The notes beneath the pieces were generated by a model. That model was not told where the DNA came from. It searched no databases and saw only the letters and a list, made by a program, of their open reading frames with translations. Shown here piece after piece: positions 33,396 through 45,613 of a DNA stretch of 64,000 bases (its first letter is position 1; every line of letters begins with the position of its first letter). Source of the stretch: Dugong dugon (lineage: Eukaryota; Chordata; Mammalia; Sirenia; Dugongidae); contig CM057469.1 in assembly GCA_030035585.1 (NCBI GenBank), forward strand, positions 60,529,501 to 60,593,500, in the 5' to 3' direction. The translations under genes and the position numbers were made by a program.

Positions 33396-33857
33396 TCTGA
33401 GAACAAATAACATAAGATGACAGCCTGAATCTAGGACACAAGATCGTACAAGCCAGATACCAACCTAGGAAGTGAACTCTCAAGGACTATCCAAAACCAA
33501 AATAATTACAACAGGGAACCAGAGAAATTAATCTGTAAATGACAACAACATCAGAACAGTAAAAGAGGGAATAAACAGTAAAGGTATAGAACTTTCTAAT
33601 GGAGAAGAAGGCAAGGCGATACCAAGTAATAATAGACTGGTTGAAACCTAGGAAGTTAAAGGTAAATTTCAAGCTAACCACAAAGAAAGTTAACAAACCT
33701 ATTCATCAAAATTAAGAAGAAAAAAAAAAGCCTCAGTAAAAATAAAATCTAAAAAACAATAGAAATTTAAAAAAAAATCCACAAACAAAAGGAAATTAAC
33801 ACAAGAGAGTAAGAGGAACAAAGAAATCGTCAGTACCACAAAAAAAAGCACTACCAA
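33396..33857 (+). other. L1-B inter-ORF spacer
   Basis: An A-rich, about 460-bp spacer between ORF1 and ORF2 with no frame of interest. In L1 the second ORF is translated by reinitiation or an internal mechanism, so the spacer is part of the element rather than an independent region. Confidence 0.8.
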
Positions 33858-36800
33858 ATGACAGCAATAAAATCATACCTATCAATAATTACACTGAAAT
33901 TGAATGGCCTTAATGCACCTATAAAGAGACAGAGAATGACAGAATGGATAAAAAAACAGGATCCACCAATATACTGTCTACAAGAGACACACCTTGGAAA
34001 CAAAGATGTATATTTATTAAAAATCAAAGGATGGAAAAAATATATATCAAGCAAACATCTATCAAAAAAGAGCAGCAGTGCCAATACTAATCTCAGATTA
34101 AATAGACTTTAAAAGAAAAGCCACCATAAAAGACAAAAGGGCACAATCTAATGATTAAGGGGACGATCCATCACAAAGACATAATCATAATAAACATCTA
34201 CGCACCCAGTGACAGGGCTCCAAAATACTTAAACTCTAACAGCACTGAAAAGAGAAATTGACAGTTCCACAATAATAATAGGAGACTTCAACACACCACT
34301 GTCAGTAAAGGACAGAACATCTAGAAAGAAATTCAACAATATGCAAAAGACCTAAAGGGCACAATCAGCAAACTTGACTTCACAGACATATACAGAACAC
34401 TGCACCCAACAGCTGCAAACTACACATTCTTTTCCAATGCACATGGAATGTTCTCCAGAAGAGACCACATCTTAGGATGAAGAGAAACCCTCAACAAAAT
34501 CCAAAACATTGAAACAATACAAAGTATCTTCTCTGACCACAACACCATCAAGGTAGAAATTAACAACAGGAAGAGCAAGGAAAAAGAAATCAATTACATG
34601 GAAACTGAATAACACCTTGCTTACAAACCAGTGGGTAATAAAAGAAATCAGAGATGGAATAAAAAAATTCCTAGAATCAAATGAGAATGAAAACACATCA
34701 TACCAAAACCTTTGGGACACAGCAAAGGCATGCCTCAGAGGTCAATTTATACCAATATATACAACACGTCAAAAAATAAGAAAGGGACAAAATCAAAACG
34801 TTAGCTACACAACTCGAACAAATAGAACAGCAAAAAGAAGCCCAGAAGAAAGCCACCAGAAGAAAGGAAATAATAAAGACTAGAGCAGAAATAAGTGAAA
34901 TAGAGGATAGAGAAACAATAGAAAGAATCAACAAAACCAAAAGTTGGTTCCCTGAAAGGATCAACAAAATCAAAAAACCCCTGGCCAAACTGACAAAAGA
35001 AAAACAGGAGAGGATGTAAATAAACCAAATAAGAAATGAAACAGGGGACATTAAAACAGACCCAATTGAAATAAAAAGGATCATAACAGAATATTATGAA
35101 AAAATATGCTCCAACAAATTTGAAAACCTAGAGGAAATGGACAAATTTCTAGAAACACACTACCTCCTCAAACTAACACACAATGATGTTGGAAATCTGA
35201 ACAGACCCATAACAAGAGAAGAGATTGAAGAAGTAATTAAAAAAAAAAAAAAAACTCCCAACAAAAAAAAGCCCTGGTCCAGATGGTTTCACTGGAGAAT
35301 TCTAACAAACATTCAGAGAAAAGATTACACCAGTACTACTCAAACTATTTCAGAACATAGAAAAGGAAGCAACACTTCCAAATTAATTCTATGAAGCCAG
35401 CGTAACCCTGATACCAAAACCAGGCAAAGACGCCACAAAAAAAGAAAATTACAGACCAATGTCTTTCAAGAATATAGATGCAAACATTCTCCACCAAATT
35501 CTAGCCAATAGAATTCAGCATCATATCAAAAAAGTAATACACTGCGACCAAGTAGGATTCATACCAGGTATGCAAGGGTGGTTCAACATTAGAAAATCAA
35601 TTAATGTAATCCACCACATAAATAAAAGGAAGAAAAGAATCACATGATCATCTCAATTGACACAGAAAAGGCATTGACAAAGTCCAATACCCATTCTCTC
35701 AATAAAATAGGTATAGAAGGGAAATTTCTCAAAGTAGAAAAGGGTATCTATACAATCAAACAGCCAAAATCATTCTTAATGGAGAGAGGCTTAAAACAGT
35801 CCCCTTGAGAACAGGAACAAGAGAAGGGTGCCCTTTATCACCACTCCTGTTTAACATTGTGCTGGAAGTCCTAGCTAGAGTAATAAGGCAAGAAAAAGAA
35901 ATAAAGTGCATCCAAACTGGTAATGAAGAAGTTAAGATGTCCCTATCTGCAGATGGTATGATACTGAAAACCCAAAAGACTCCACAAGAAAACTACTGAA
36001 ACTAATAGAAAGATTTAGCAGAGTGGCAGGATACAAGATAAACATATGAAAATCAGTTGGATTCCTATACACCAATAAAGAGAAAGATGAAAAGGAAATC
36101 AGGAAAACAATACTATTTATAATAGTGTCTAAAAAAATAAAACACTTAGGAATAAATCTAACCAGAGATGTAAAAGATGTATAGAAAGAAAACCACAAAA
36201 CATTACTGCAAGAAACCAAAAGAAATCTACAGAAATGGAAAAACGTACCATGCTTATGGATAGGTAGACTCAACATTGTGAAAATGACAATTCTACCCAA
36301 CGCAATTTACAAATGCAATGCAATCCTGATCACAATACCATCATTTTTTAAAGAGATGCAAAAACTAATCATTAACTTTGTAAGGAAAGGGAAGAAGTCC
36401 CTGATAAGTAAAGCACTATTGAAGAAGAGAATAAAGTAGGCGGACTCGCACTACATGACCTCAGAACATACTATAAAGCTATAGTAGTCAAAACAGCCTG
36501 ATACTGGTACAACAACAGACACATTGACCAATGGAACAGAATTGAGAACCCAGATACAAATCCATCCACCTATGGTCACCTGATCTTTGACAAGGGCTCA
36601 AAGTCCATCAGATGGGGAACAGACAGTCTTTTTAACAAATGATGCTGGCAAAACTGGATGTCCATCTCCAAAAAAATGAAACAAGACCCATACCTCACAC
36701 CATATATAAAACCTAATTCACTATGGATCAAAGACCTAAATACATAGTCAAAAACTATAAATTTCATAGAAGAAAAAATAGGATCAATGCTAGAGACCCT

Positions 36801-37630
36801 AATACATGGCATTAACAAGATATGACCCATAACCTACAACACACAAACTGGGATCTTCTAAAAATTAAACATTTATGCTCATTAAAACACTCTACCAAAT
36901 GAGTAAAAAGAGAACCTACAGACTGGGAAAAAAATTTTTGGTTATTAAAAATCCTACAAAGGTCTAATCTCTAAAATCTACAAGAAAATCCAACACCTCT
37001 ACAACAAATAGACAAATAATCCAATTAAAAAATGGACAAAGGAAATGAATAGATATTTCACCAAAGAAGACATGTAAGTGGCCAAGAGACACATGAGAAA
37101 TGCTCGAGATCACTAGCCATTAGAGAAATGCAAATTAAAACCACAATGAGATATCATCTCACCCTGGCATTACTGGCACGAATCAAAAAAACAGCAAATA
37201 ACAAATGTTGGAGAGGGTGCAAGGAGATTGGAACTCTGATGCACTGCTGGTGGGAATGCAAAATGATACAACCATTTTGGAAAATGATATGGCACTTCCT
37301 TAGAAAGCTAGAAATCAAAATACCATATGATCCAGCAATCCCACTCCTAGGAATATATTCTAGAGAAATAAGAGTCAGCTCAGGAATAGACATATGCACG
37401 CCGATGTTCATTACATCATTGTTCACAATAGCAAAAAGAAACAACCTAGATGCCCATCAACAGATGAATGGATAAACAAACTATAGTACGTACACACAAT
37501 GGAGTATTACACAACAATAAGGAACAATGATGAATCTGAGAAGCATAACATGGGTGAATCTGGAGGGCATTATGCTGAGTGAAATAAGTCAATCAGAAAA
37601 GGACAAATATTGTATGAGACCACTACTGTA
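33858..37630 (+). pseudogene. L1-B ORF2 remnant (endonuclease/reverse transcriptase)
   Basis: The frame starts with ATG at 33858 (MTAIKSYLSIITLKLNGLNA) and shows the endonuclease with LNGLNAPIKRQRMTEW and YCLQETHLGNKDVYLLKIKG. It stops after 84 codons at 34110. Reverse-transcriptase parts follow in changing frames: 35137-35394, 35459-35647 ([20 protein letters not shown]) and 35805-35999 ([20 protein letters not shown]). The catalytic box is degraded to SADG at 35946-35957, with the second aspartate changed to glycine. The C-terminal frame 37128-37475 keeps a perfect zinc-knuckle spacing CX3C-X7-HX4C ([18 protein letters not shown]). The enzyme is inactive on sequence grounds. Confidence 0.92.
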
Positions 37631-38605
37631 AAAACTCATGCAAAGGTTTACACACAAAAAGAAACAATCTTTGATGGTTAGTAGGGAGGGGAGGGGTAGG
37701 GGTGGAAAAACACTAAATAGACAACAGATAAGTGGTAACTTTGGTGAAGGTTAAGACAGTACACAATACTGGGGAATCCAGCACAACTTGTACAAGTCAA
37801 GGTCATGGAAACTCCATAGACACATCCAAACTCGCTGAGGGGCCAAATTGCTGGGTTGAGGGCTGTGGGGACCATGGTCTCAAGGAACATCTAGCTCAAC
37901 TGGCATAACATAGTTTATAAAGAAAATATTCTACATTCTACCTTGCTGAGTAGTGTTTGGGGTCTTAAAAGCCTGTGAGCAGCCATCTAAGATACTCCAC
38001 TGGTCTCACCCCTTTGGGAGCAAGGGAGGATGAAGAAAACAAGATACAAGGAAAAGACTAGTCCAAAGGACTAATGGACCACATCTACCATGGTCTCCAC
38101 CAGACTGAGTCCAGTATAACTAGATGGTGCCCAGCTACCACCACTGACTGCTCTGACAGGGATCACAGTAGAGGGTCCCAGACAGAGCTGGAGAGAAATG
38201 TAGAACAAAATTCTAACTCACGAAAAAGACCAGACTTACTGGCCTGACAGAGACTGGAGAAACCCCAAGAGTATGACCCCCAGATACCATTTTTAGCTCA
38301 GTAATGAAATCACTCCCAAGATTGACCCTTCAGCCAAAGATTAGACAGGCCTATAAAACAAAATGAGACTAAATGGGCACAATAGCCCAGGGACAAGGAC
38401 TAGAAGGCAGGAGGGGACAGGAAAGCTGGTAATTGGGAACCCAAGGTCGAGAAGGGAGAGTGTTGCCATGTCATGGGGTTGTTAACCAATGTCATAACAT
38501 AATATGTGTGCCAACTGTTTAATGAGAAATTAGTTTGTTCTGTAAATGTCATCTAAAATACAACAACAACAAAATTCATGAAAATCAAAAAAAAAAGAAA
38601 GAGGA

Positions 38606-39757
38606 ATTACAGACTTCAAGTCTGGTTTCACCTGGATTTCTAAATTCATGAAATGGAATGGCTTTTCCATGTGAATGAGAACCACTGCTGTTGATAATGA
38701 GTGAATAAATTAAAATGGCCTATTTTAAGATGAAAATACAATTTCTTCCGGTGACTTTTGTTGATTTCAAAGATACTGATTATCAAAAATTATGTGTCAG
38801 TTTAAAACTTATGAAAGCAATAAAATATAAACAACATCTTGTTCTTGTAGTTTTAGGCCTAGAATGATTTCTTACTAATTTCTAGCTGTTTGTGTGTATT
38901 CATACTCTTTGGTTTCAGCATTGCATCCCGTTTCCAGCATGAGACTATTCACTTCACCATGGGTTGTACTTGGTTTAGGAAAATACATACGTTAAATTAA
39001 GTTTCCATGAGATCAGTTTTATCTCAGTAATATTAAATCTGTCGGGCAGAAAAAAAAAAAAATTGAAACAGAAATCAGCAACATGTAAAAATACATTGGT
39101 ATAGCGAGCTAATTAAATTAACAAACGGGAGGGGGATTTTGAAGTTTGTAAAAAACGTATAAGGCACAGGTTATTTGCGTAAAAATACAGTCATATTTTT
39201 AAATGATTATGTATTTTTCACTTAAATGTAAATGAAACTCTGATGAAAAAAGGTATTATTTGACCAGACCAATAAAAATGACTTGCACAGATGCCAGATG
39301 AAAAAATGTGAAACCAGTACATCCAATTATTGGTTCTTGATAGTTGAAACTTAAACCAGTAGTAAGTTAAAGATGTGTATGTATTAAGTGAATGTGTCAC
39401 AGTTACGTGCAATTAACAACACAATAACATTTATTCTTTTTGTGACCCTAGGATATAAAGTATCCCAACCACTTTTTATGCCTCTGGAGTTTTTTGGGAA
39501 GGCAGTAGCTGATTTTAATGCATTTAGCCTCAAGGTGGGTGCTTTTTGAAAAGTGTGAAACTCAAAAACCCTGAGTTAGAACGTCATTTTTGTGTAGATT
39601 GAGCATTGTCTTAGATGATGCCTCCTTGATGTGTGAATTTTGTAAACTTTTGACAAGTTTGCCTTTATTTCTTTGAGATAAGCTTCCTCACTAAGTTTCC
39701 CAGTTACTGTGGTCTTGTGAGAATGTATTTATCGTGAGAATAAGATATTCTGAGTCT
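38606..39757. other. Unassigned AT-rich DNA
   Basis: No repeat family or gene is recognised. There is a short A run at about 39051-39061, and no frame exceeds 64 codons. Confidence 0.45.
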
Positions 39758-39768
39758 TCTTCAGTCAT

Positions 39769-39944
39769 GTTGTTGTTGTTAAGTGCCATCAAGTCCGTTC
39801 TGACTCATAGCAATCCTGTGTACAGCAGAATGAAATGCTACCCAGTCCCGTACCATCCTCACAATCATTGTTATGCTTGAGCCCATTGTTGCAGCCACTG
39901 TGTCAATCCATCTCATTGAGGGTCTTCCTCTTTTTCACTGACCC
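39769..39944 (-). mobile_element. RTE LINE 3' end with perfect TSD
   Basis: A 176-bp complement of the RTE 3' terminus: the (AAC)n tail appears as gttgttgttgttaag. Then come tgactcatagcaatcctgtg, cccgtaccatcctcacaatc, gagcccattgttgcagccac, ccatctcattgagggtcttc and a ctttttcactgaccc end. It is bounded by a perfect 11-bp duplication TCTTCAGTCAT at 39758-39768 and 39945-39955. The insertion is strongly 5'-truncated, as expected for target-primed reverse transcription. Confidence 0.95.
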
Positions 39945-40019
39945 TCTTCAGTCATAGTGGCCATTTTCTCCTTGATACCATTCATTGTTTCCAGATGTTA
40001 CTGGTTCCCTGCTTTTCTG

Positions 40020-40440
40020 GCTTCTGAACAGTAAATGCCATTGCAATAAGGAATAATGCACTGAAGTGGTACTTTTCAAGAGACTGAAACTCCTATAAGT
40101 TATTCTTACCCCACATTCAATCTTAGGGCCCAATCATTGCTTCCACATGTAGCCGGTGGAATACACCGCTGTGAGCAGTTCTACAATTTTCCAGGACAGC
40201 TGTTTCTGCTTCTTAGCTGTTAGTACTGCTTTTGTTATAATGAGGAATACATAGTAGTGACAATTTTCCTGAGATTCAAATTCCTTTAGTTTTATTTACT
40301 TTGCCTGTAAGTACTGCTCCTGCAGTAATGAAGAATGCATTGCAGTGGTAACTTTGCTGAGATAAGAAAAATTCCTTGGCTGTATTTATTTGGGATGCAA
40401 GTAAGGAAAAATGCATTTTACCATGTTTTGAAAAGTTTCA
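40020..40440. repeat. Degenerate tandem repeat, ~88-96 bp period, 4-5 units
   Basis: A phrase like tagtactgct...taatgaggaata..at.gtagtga.aattttcctgagatt recurs at about 40029, 40130, 40221, 40309 and (truncated) 40400. The clearest pair starts at 40221 and 40309, 88 bases apart: both begin agtactgct, then tnataatgangaat and cctgagat or gctgagat, then an aattcctt-like block and ttatttactt or ttatttattt. No known family is recognised. It lies just downstream of the RTE 3' end at 39769-39944. Confidence 0.6.
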
Positions 40441-40914
40441 TGAAAAATAATAAAAAGGCTAAGAAGAAGGAGACTAGCATAAAATATATGTGCAGTCATT
40501 GCCAGGAGCCTTTATGTTTTACCTAATGTTCTGCAAATTTTCAAGAAATAAAATTTAAAAACTAAATAAAAGTGATTTTATCCTTGACTCATATTGCCAG
40601 TATTTACTACATCTAGGGTACCCTAGGACATATGGGATCCCACATAATGAGTGTCAAAATCCATAACTTGTAAAAAAAATTCTGAATGGTCCTTTAATTA
40701 GCGTGCCTTCAGTTAGTGAAAACACATAGTATCAACAAAAAAAATTCAAAAGAAAATAATTGGGTCTTGAAAATGTTTAAAGGATTAACACTTGTCTTAA
40801 CAGGCTGTAGGTCAAGTCTCTCCTTCTAACCACACATACTCTACATCAATCCACACTAGAGATTTTGTTCATCTAACTGGAGAGGTACCTTAGTACTTCC
40901 TTACCTTCGTACGT
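40441..40914. other. Unassigned AT-rich DNA
   Basis: Nothing recognised. No frame above 60 codons lies wholly within this stretch. Confidence 0.4.
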
Positions 40915-41235
40915 GTACCCTTCTCCACACTACTATTACAGCTCCCCAGAATGCCATGCCACTTTATCCTTCAAATTTTGACTTCAGTATCAATTTCCCT
41001 TTGGATGAATTACACAATGTAACACTCTCTAGCATGTCTCCATATATTATTTGTTCACACTTTTATTTGAAAGTCTATTAACTTTTGTTATACTAATATG
41101 CTTAGCTGACTATTCACTTGAATAAAACGTACACTTAGTGTGGGAAAATATCACAAGCTTACTTATATATTCCAAACTAGAACAATATGACACATAATGA
41201 GTGCTTAGTTATTGTTGAATGAATTAGTAATTTTG
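40915..41235 (+). repeat. L2 LINE 3' end, plus strand
   Basis: The stretch contains gctccccagaatgccatgcc, the ttatccttcaaattttgact block, and a terminal acacataatgagtgcttagt followed by tattgttgaatgaatta. That is the L2 3' end in plus orientation. Old and diverged. Confidence 0.6.
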
Positions 41236-41310
41236 CCTTTTTCCTTTTATTTTGTAAAACCAAGAGTTATTACAAATAGAGTAGAATTATTTTCTTCTAG
41301 CATGATAAAA

Positions 41311-41517
41311 GGAGTCCCTGAATGGCACAAATAGTTAAATGTTTGACTATTAACCAAAAGGTTGGTGGTTTAAACCCACCCAGGGGCATCCAGAATAAAA
41401 GCCTGTCAATCTGCTTCAAAAAAGTCAAAGCTTTGAAAACCCAATGGAACTCAGTTCTACTTTCCAACACACGGGGTCACCATGAGTTGGAATTGGCTAG
41501 AGTGCTGCTGGTTTCAA
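41311..41517 (+). repeat. AfroSINE with near-perfect TSD
   Basis: Head gagtccctgaatggcacaaa and tgtttgactattaaccaaaa, B-box-like gtggtttaaacccaccc, body cctgtcaatctgcttcaaaa and ctttgaaaacccaatggaac, tail acacggggtcaccatgagtt and a gctgctggttt end. Flanks catgataaaa (41301-41310) and cataataaaa (41518-41527) form a 10-bp TSD with one mismatch. Confidence 0.9.
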
Positions 41518-42487
41518 CATAATAAAAAGTTCTTACTTCAGGGCAACTTCTCCCCACATCTCTTTGCATGGCTGATTTCTTCTTATCTTTCACTCTAGTC
41601 ATATATCTATTAGAACAAATTCTGAGACAAATACTGATCATGTGAGCTACAGATATTATGAAAGCTACATAATAAATTCAGTTTTAAGCACAATATTTCT
41701 AATTGATATTAAATTATATGCATGCAGTTCTTTTTCTTCTCTATAATTACACTTTCTGTCACAAAGTAGAGCAATACTTATATTTATTGGATTCCCCTTG
41801 TTCTAAGTTATAAATATTTAAGTCACTTCTAGATGGTTCACTTCATGGATCATCTTGGCAACATTTTAATCTCATGTAGGTTTTCCTCTCCAACCCAGCA
41901 TCATTTTGAACCTCTGGTACCATTCCTTTAATTATACTTTGTCAAAGAATATGCCAAAAAATTATGAACTAATTTTAATATTAGCCAGAGCAAAACCTAA
42001 CTATATACGTAAGGCCATTGCAAAACATAAACCAAACATTTTGCAAAATCAACATTCAATAAAATGTCTATTTTTGTATCCTCCCTTTAATTTGTATCGT
42101 AATCGACTAATGCATAATTTAAACCAGTCAGTTTAGAGAATGTTCTAGAGATGTTAAGTGACGATTTTAACTCTAAATTGGGCTAAAAAAATGTAATTTT
42201 TCCACCAACGTAATAAAAGATAGAAAACTATATATTAAGCACCAATATTTCTTTAATAGTGAGGATTTATGTTGAACTACATGTTGCTGTGGTGGTGTTG
42301 ATTATTTATTAAGGGTATATGAAGAAGCAACTCAAACTTATTTAAATTCAAGTAAATGAGGTTAAAAAAAAAGTAAATGCTGATTTTCCCTCCGTGTATA
42401 TGAATGTGTTTTACATGTGAATTCAATATATTCAATGTATTGCAATAATACACCCCTCTGTGAGTTTGTTCTACTATGATAGCTTAA
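41518..42487. other. Unassigned AT-rich DNA
   Basis: No repeat family or gene recognised. A 76-codon frame (41906-42136) has no domain. Confidence 0.45.
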
Positions 42488-45400
42488 CTGTTGCTATGAT
42501 GCTAGAAGATATACCACTGATATCTCAAATATCAGTAAGGTCACCCAGACTACAACAGACTAGAAAAATGGCCTGGCAATCTCCTTCTGAAAATTACCCA
42601 GTGAAAACCCCATGGATAACAACTGAACATTGTCTGATATAGTGCTGGGAGATAGGTCCCTCATGTTGGAAGACACTAAAACGCTCAAAATACGACGAGG
42701 GAAGAGCTGCCTCCTCAGAGTAGATTAACCTTAACAATATGGGTGGAGTAAAGCCTTCTGGACCTTCATTTACTGATGTGGCACGACTCAAAAGGAAAAG
42801 CAAAAGATGCAAACATCCATTAATAATTGGAACATGGAATGTATGAAGTATGAGTTAAGGAAAATTGGAAGTTGTCAAAAATGAAATGGAATGCTTAAAG
42901 AACAATAGCCTATGCATTAGTGAAATGAACCAGACTGGTATTGGCCATTTTGAATCAGACAGTCATATCTTCTACTAAGCCAGGAGCAATAAATTGAAGA
43001 GGAATAGTGTTGCATTCATCATCAAAAAGAACATTTCAAGATCTATCCTGAAGTACAATGCTGTCAGTGATAGGTTAATATATGTACACCCACGAGGAAG
43101 ACCAGCTAATATGACTGTTATTCTAATTTACGCATCAACCACTAATGCCAAAGATGAAGACATTGAGAATTATTACAAACAGCTGCAGTCTGAAATTGAT
43201 CAAACATGCAATCAAGATGCATTGATATATACTAGTAATGGGAATGTGAAAGTTGGAAACAAAAAAGAAGGATCAGTAGATGGAAAATGTGGCCTTTGTG
43301 ATAGGAAAGGTATCAGAGATTGCATGATAGAATTCTGCAAGACCAGTGATTTATTCATGGCAAATCCTTTTTTTCAACAACACAAACGATGATTATACCC
43401 ATGAACCTTGCTGGATGGTTTACACAGGAATCAAATTGACTACATCTGTGGAAAGAGACGAAGGAAAAACTCAGTATTATCAATCAACAGAAAGCCAGGG
43501 GCCAACTACAGAACAGCCATCAGTTGTTCATATACAAGTTCAAGTTGAAGCTGAAGAAAATTAATGCAAATCCAAGAAAGCCAAAGTACAAACTTGATTA
43601 CATCTCCCCTGGATTTAGAGACCATCTCAAGAATAGATTTAATGCGCTGAACTCTGATGATTGAAGACCAGACCAGAAGTGGGATGACATCAAGGACATC
43701 ATACATGAAGAAAGTAAAAGGTCATTAAAAAGACATGAAAGAAAATAAAGGCCAAAATGGATGCCAAACGAGACTCTAAAACTTGCTCTTGAATGCAAAC
43801 CAGCTAAAGTGAACAGAAGACATAATGATGAGCTGAAAAGAAGATTTAAAAGGGCGGTTGGGAATGACAAGATAAAGTATTATAATGAAATGTGTAAAGA
43901 CCTGGAGTTTAAAAACCAAAGGGGAAGAACATCATCAGCATTTCTTAAGCTGAAACAACTGAAGAGAAAATTCATGCCTTGAGTTTCAATATTGAATGAT
44001 TTTTTGAGCAAAAAATTGAATGATGCAAAAATCATCAAAAGAAGTACCAAAAGAATTCGTTGATGGTCAGCCATTTCAGGAGATAGCATATGATCAAGAA
44101 CCGCTGGTACTGACAGAGAACGGAGGAAGTACAAGCTTCATGGAAGGCATTGGCAAAAAACAAGCCTCCAAAAATTGATGGAATACCAGTTGAGACACTT
44201 CACCAAACCGAGGCAATACTAGAAGCCCTTACTTGTCTATGTAAAGAAATTTGGTAGACAGCTACATGGCCAACCTATTGGAAGAGGGCTGTATTTGTGT
44301 CCATTCCAGAGAAAGGTGATCCAACAGAATGTGGGAATTAGCAAACAATATAATTAATATCACACACTAGCAAATTTTTGCTGAAGATAATTAAAAAATA
44401 GCCGCAGCGTACACTGACAGGGAATTGCCAGAAGTTCAAATTGGATTTAGAAGAGGACATGGAATGAGGGATATCATTGCTGATGTCAGGTAGATCTTGG
44501 CCGAAAGCAGAGAATAGCAGAAAGACGTCTGTCTATGTTTTATCAGCTACCCGAAGGCATTCAATTGTGTAGATCATAAAAAAATTATGGATAAGATTGC
44601 AAAGAATGGAAACTCCAGAACACTTGATTGTGCTCATGCAGAACCTGTACGTAAATCAAGACACAGTCATTGAAATAGAACAAGGTGATACTGTGTGGTT
44701 TAAAATTGGAAAAGGTGTGTGTCAGGGTTGTATATTTTCACCTTACTTATTCAATATATATATTGAACAAATCATCCAAGAAGCTGGGCTATATGAAGAA
44801 GAATGTGGCATCAGGATTGGAGGAAGACTCATTAACAAGCAGATGATACAACCTTTCTTGTGGAAATTGAAGATGACTTGAAGAACTTACTGATGAAGGT
44901 AAAAGACTACAGCTTTCACTATGAATTACATCGGAACATAAAGAAAACAAAACAGAAATATTTACAACTGGATCAATAAACAACATCATGATAAATGATG
45001 AAGAAATAAGTTTTCAAGGATTTCATTCTTCTTGGATCAACAATCAATGCCCATGGAAGCAGCAATCATGAAATCAAACATGTATTGCATGGGCAACTCT
45101 GCTGCAAAAGGTCTGTTTAAAATGTTAAAAAGTAAAAGATGTCACTTTGATGACTAAGGTGTGCCTGATTCAATTTCAGTTGCCTCATATGCATCTGAAA
45201 GCTAGACAAAGGAAAAGGAAAATAGGAAGACTAAAGAATTGACACTTTTGAACTGTGGTGGTGTCAAAGAATATTAAATACACCATGGACTGCCAGAAGA
45301 AGGAACAAATCTGTCTTGGAGGAAGTATGGCCAGAATGCTCTTTAGAAACAAGAATGGCAAGACTTCATCTTGCTTATGTTGGACACATTATCAGGAGGG

Positions 45401-45613
45401 ACCAGTTACTAGAGAAATATATCATGCTTGGTAAATCAGAGAGTCAACAAAAAAGAAGGAGACCCTTAATGACATGGATTTACACAGTGGCTGCAACAAT
45501 GGGCTCAAACATACCTACTATTGCGAGGATTGCACAGGACCAGGCAGTGTTTCCTTCTGTTATACATTAGGTCGCTATGCATCAGAGCTGACTTGATGGC
45601 ACCTAAGAACAAC
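42488..45613 (+). mobile_element. RTE-clade LINE, copy B
   Basis: The 5' UTR-like region (gttgctatgatgctagaaga through gaacattgtctgatatagtg, 42488-42650) is followed by endonuclease coding sequence. The frame at 42994-43392 reads VAFIIKKNISRSILKYNAVS, GRPANMTVILIYASTTNAKD and QSEIDQTCNQDALIY. The catalytic GDWN box is changed to SNGN. The linker is readable at 43761-43982. The reverse-transcriptase frame 44597-44881 has NLYVNQDTVIEIEQGDTVWF and GKGVCQGCIFSPYLFNIYIE, but the YADD tyrosine is lost to a short deletion near 44842. The C-terminal domain at 45316-45570 shows RLHLAYVGHIIRRDQLLEKY and the RRPLMTW block. The 3' end reads ggtcgctatgcatcagagct and gcacctaagaacaac at 45613. Many stops and frame shifts make it inactive. 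Confidence 0.93.

Larger units (their letters stand above)
31626..38605 (+). mobile_element. Near full-length L1 LINE (L1-B), plus strand
   Basis: The order is 5' UTR with two CT-rich tandem monomers (31626 to about 32446), ORF1 (32447-33395), a 460-bp inter-ORF spacer, ORF2 (33858 to about 37630), a 950-bp 3' UTR and a poly(A) end at about 38588-38600. Total length is close to 7 kb. The 3' UTR shares blocks with L1-A and with the nested piece at 17501-17999 (gcctgacagagactggag, attagacaggcctataaaac). Both ORFs are broken. No clear TSD was found: the left flank reads tatcaattggaag and the right flank agaaagaggaattacag. Confidence 0.92.
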
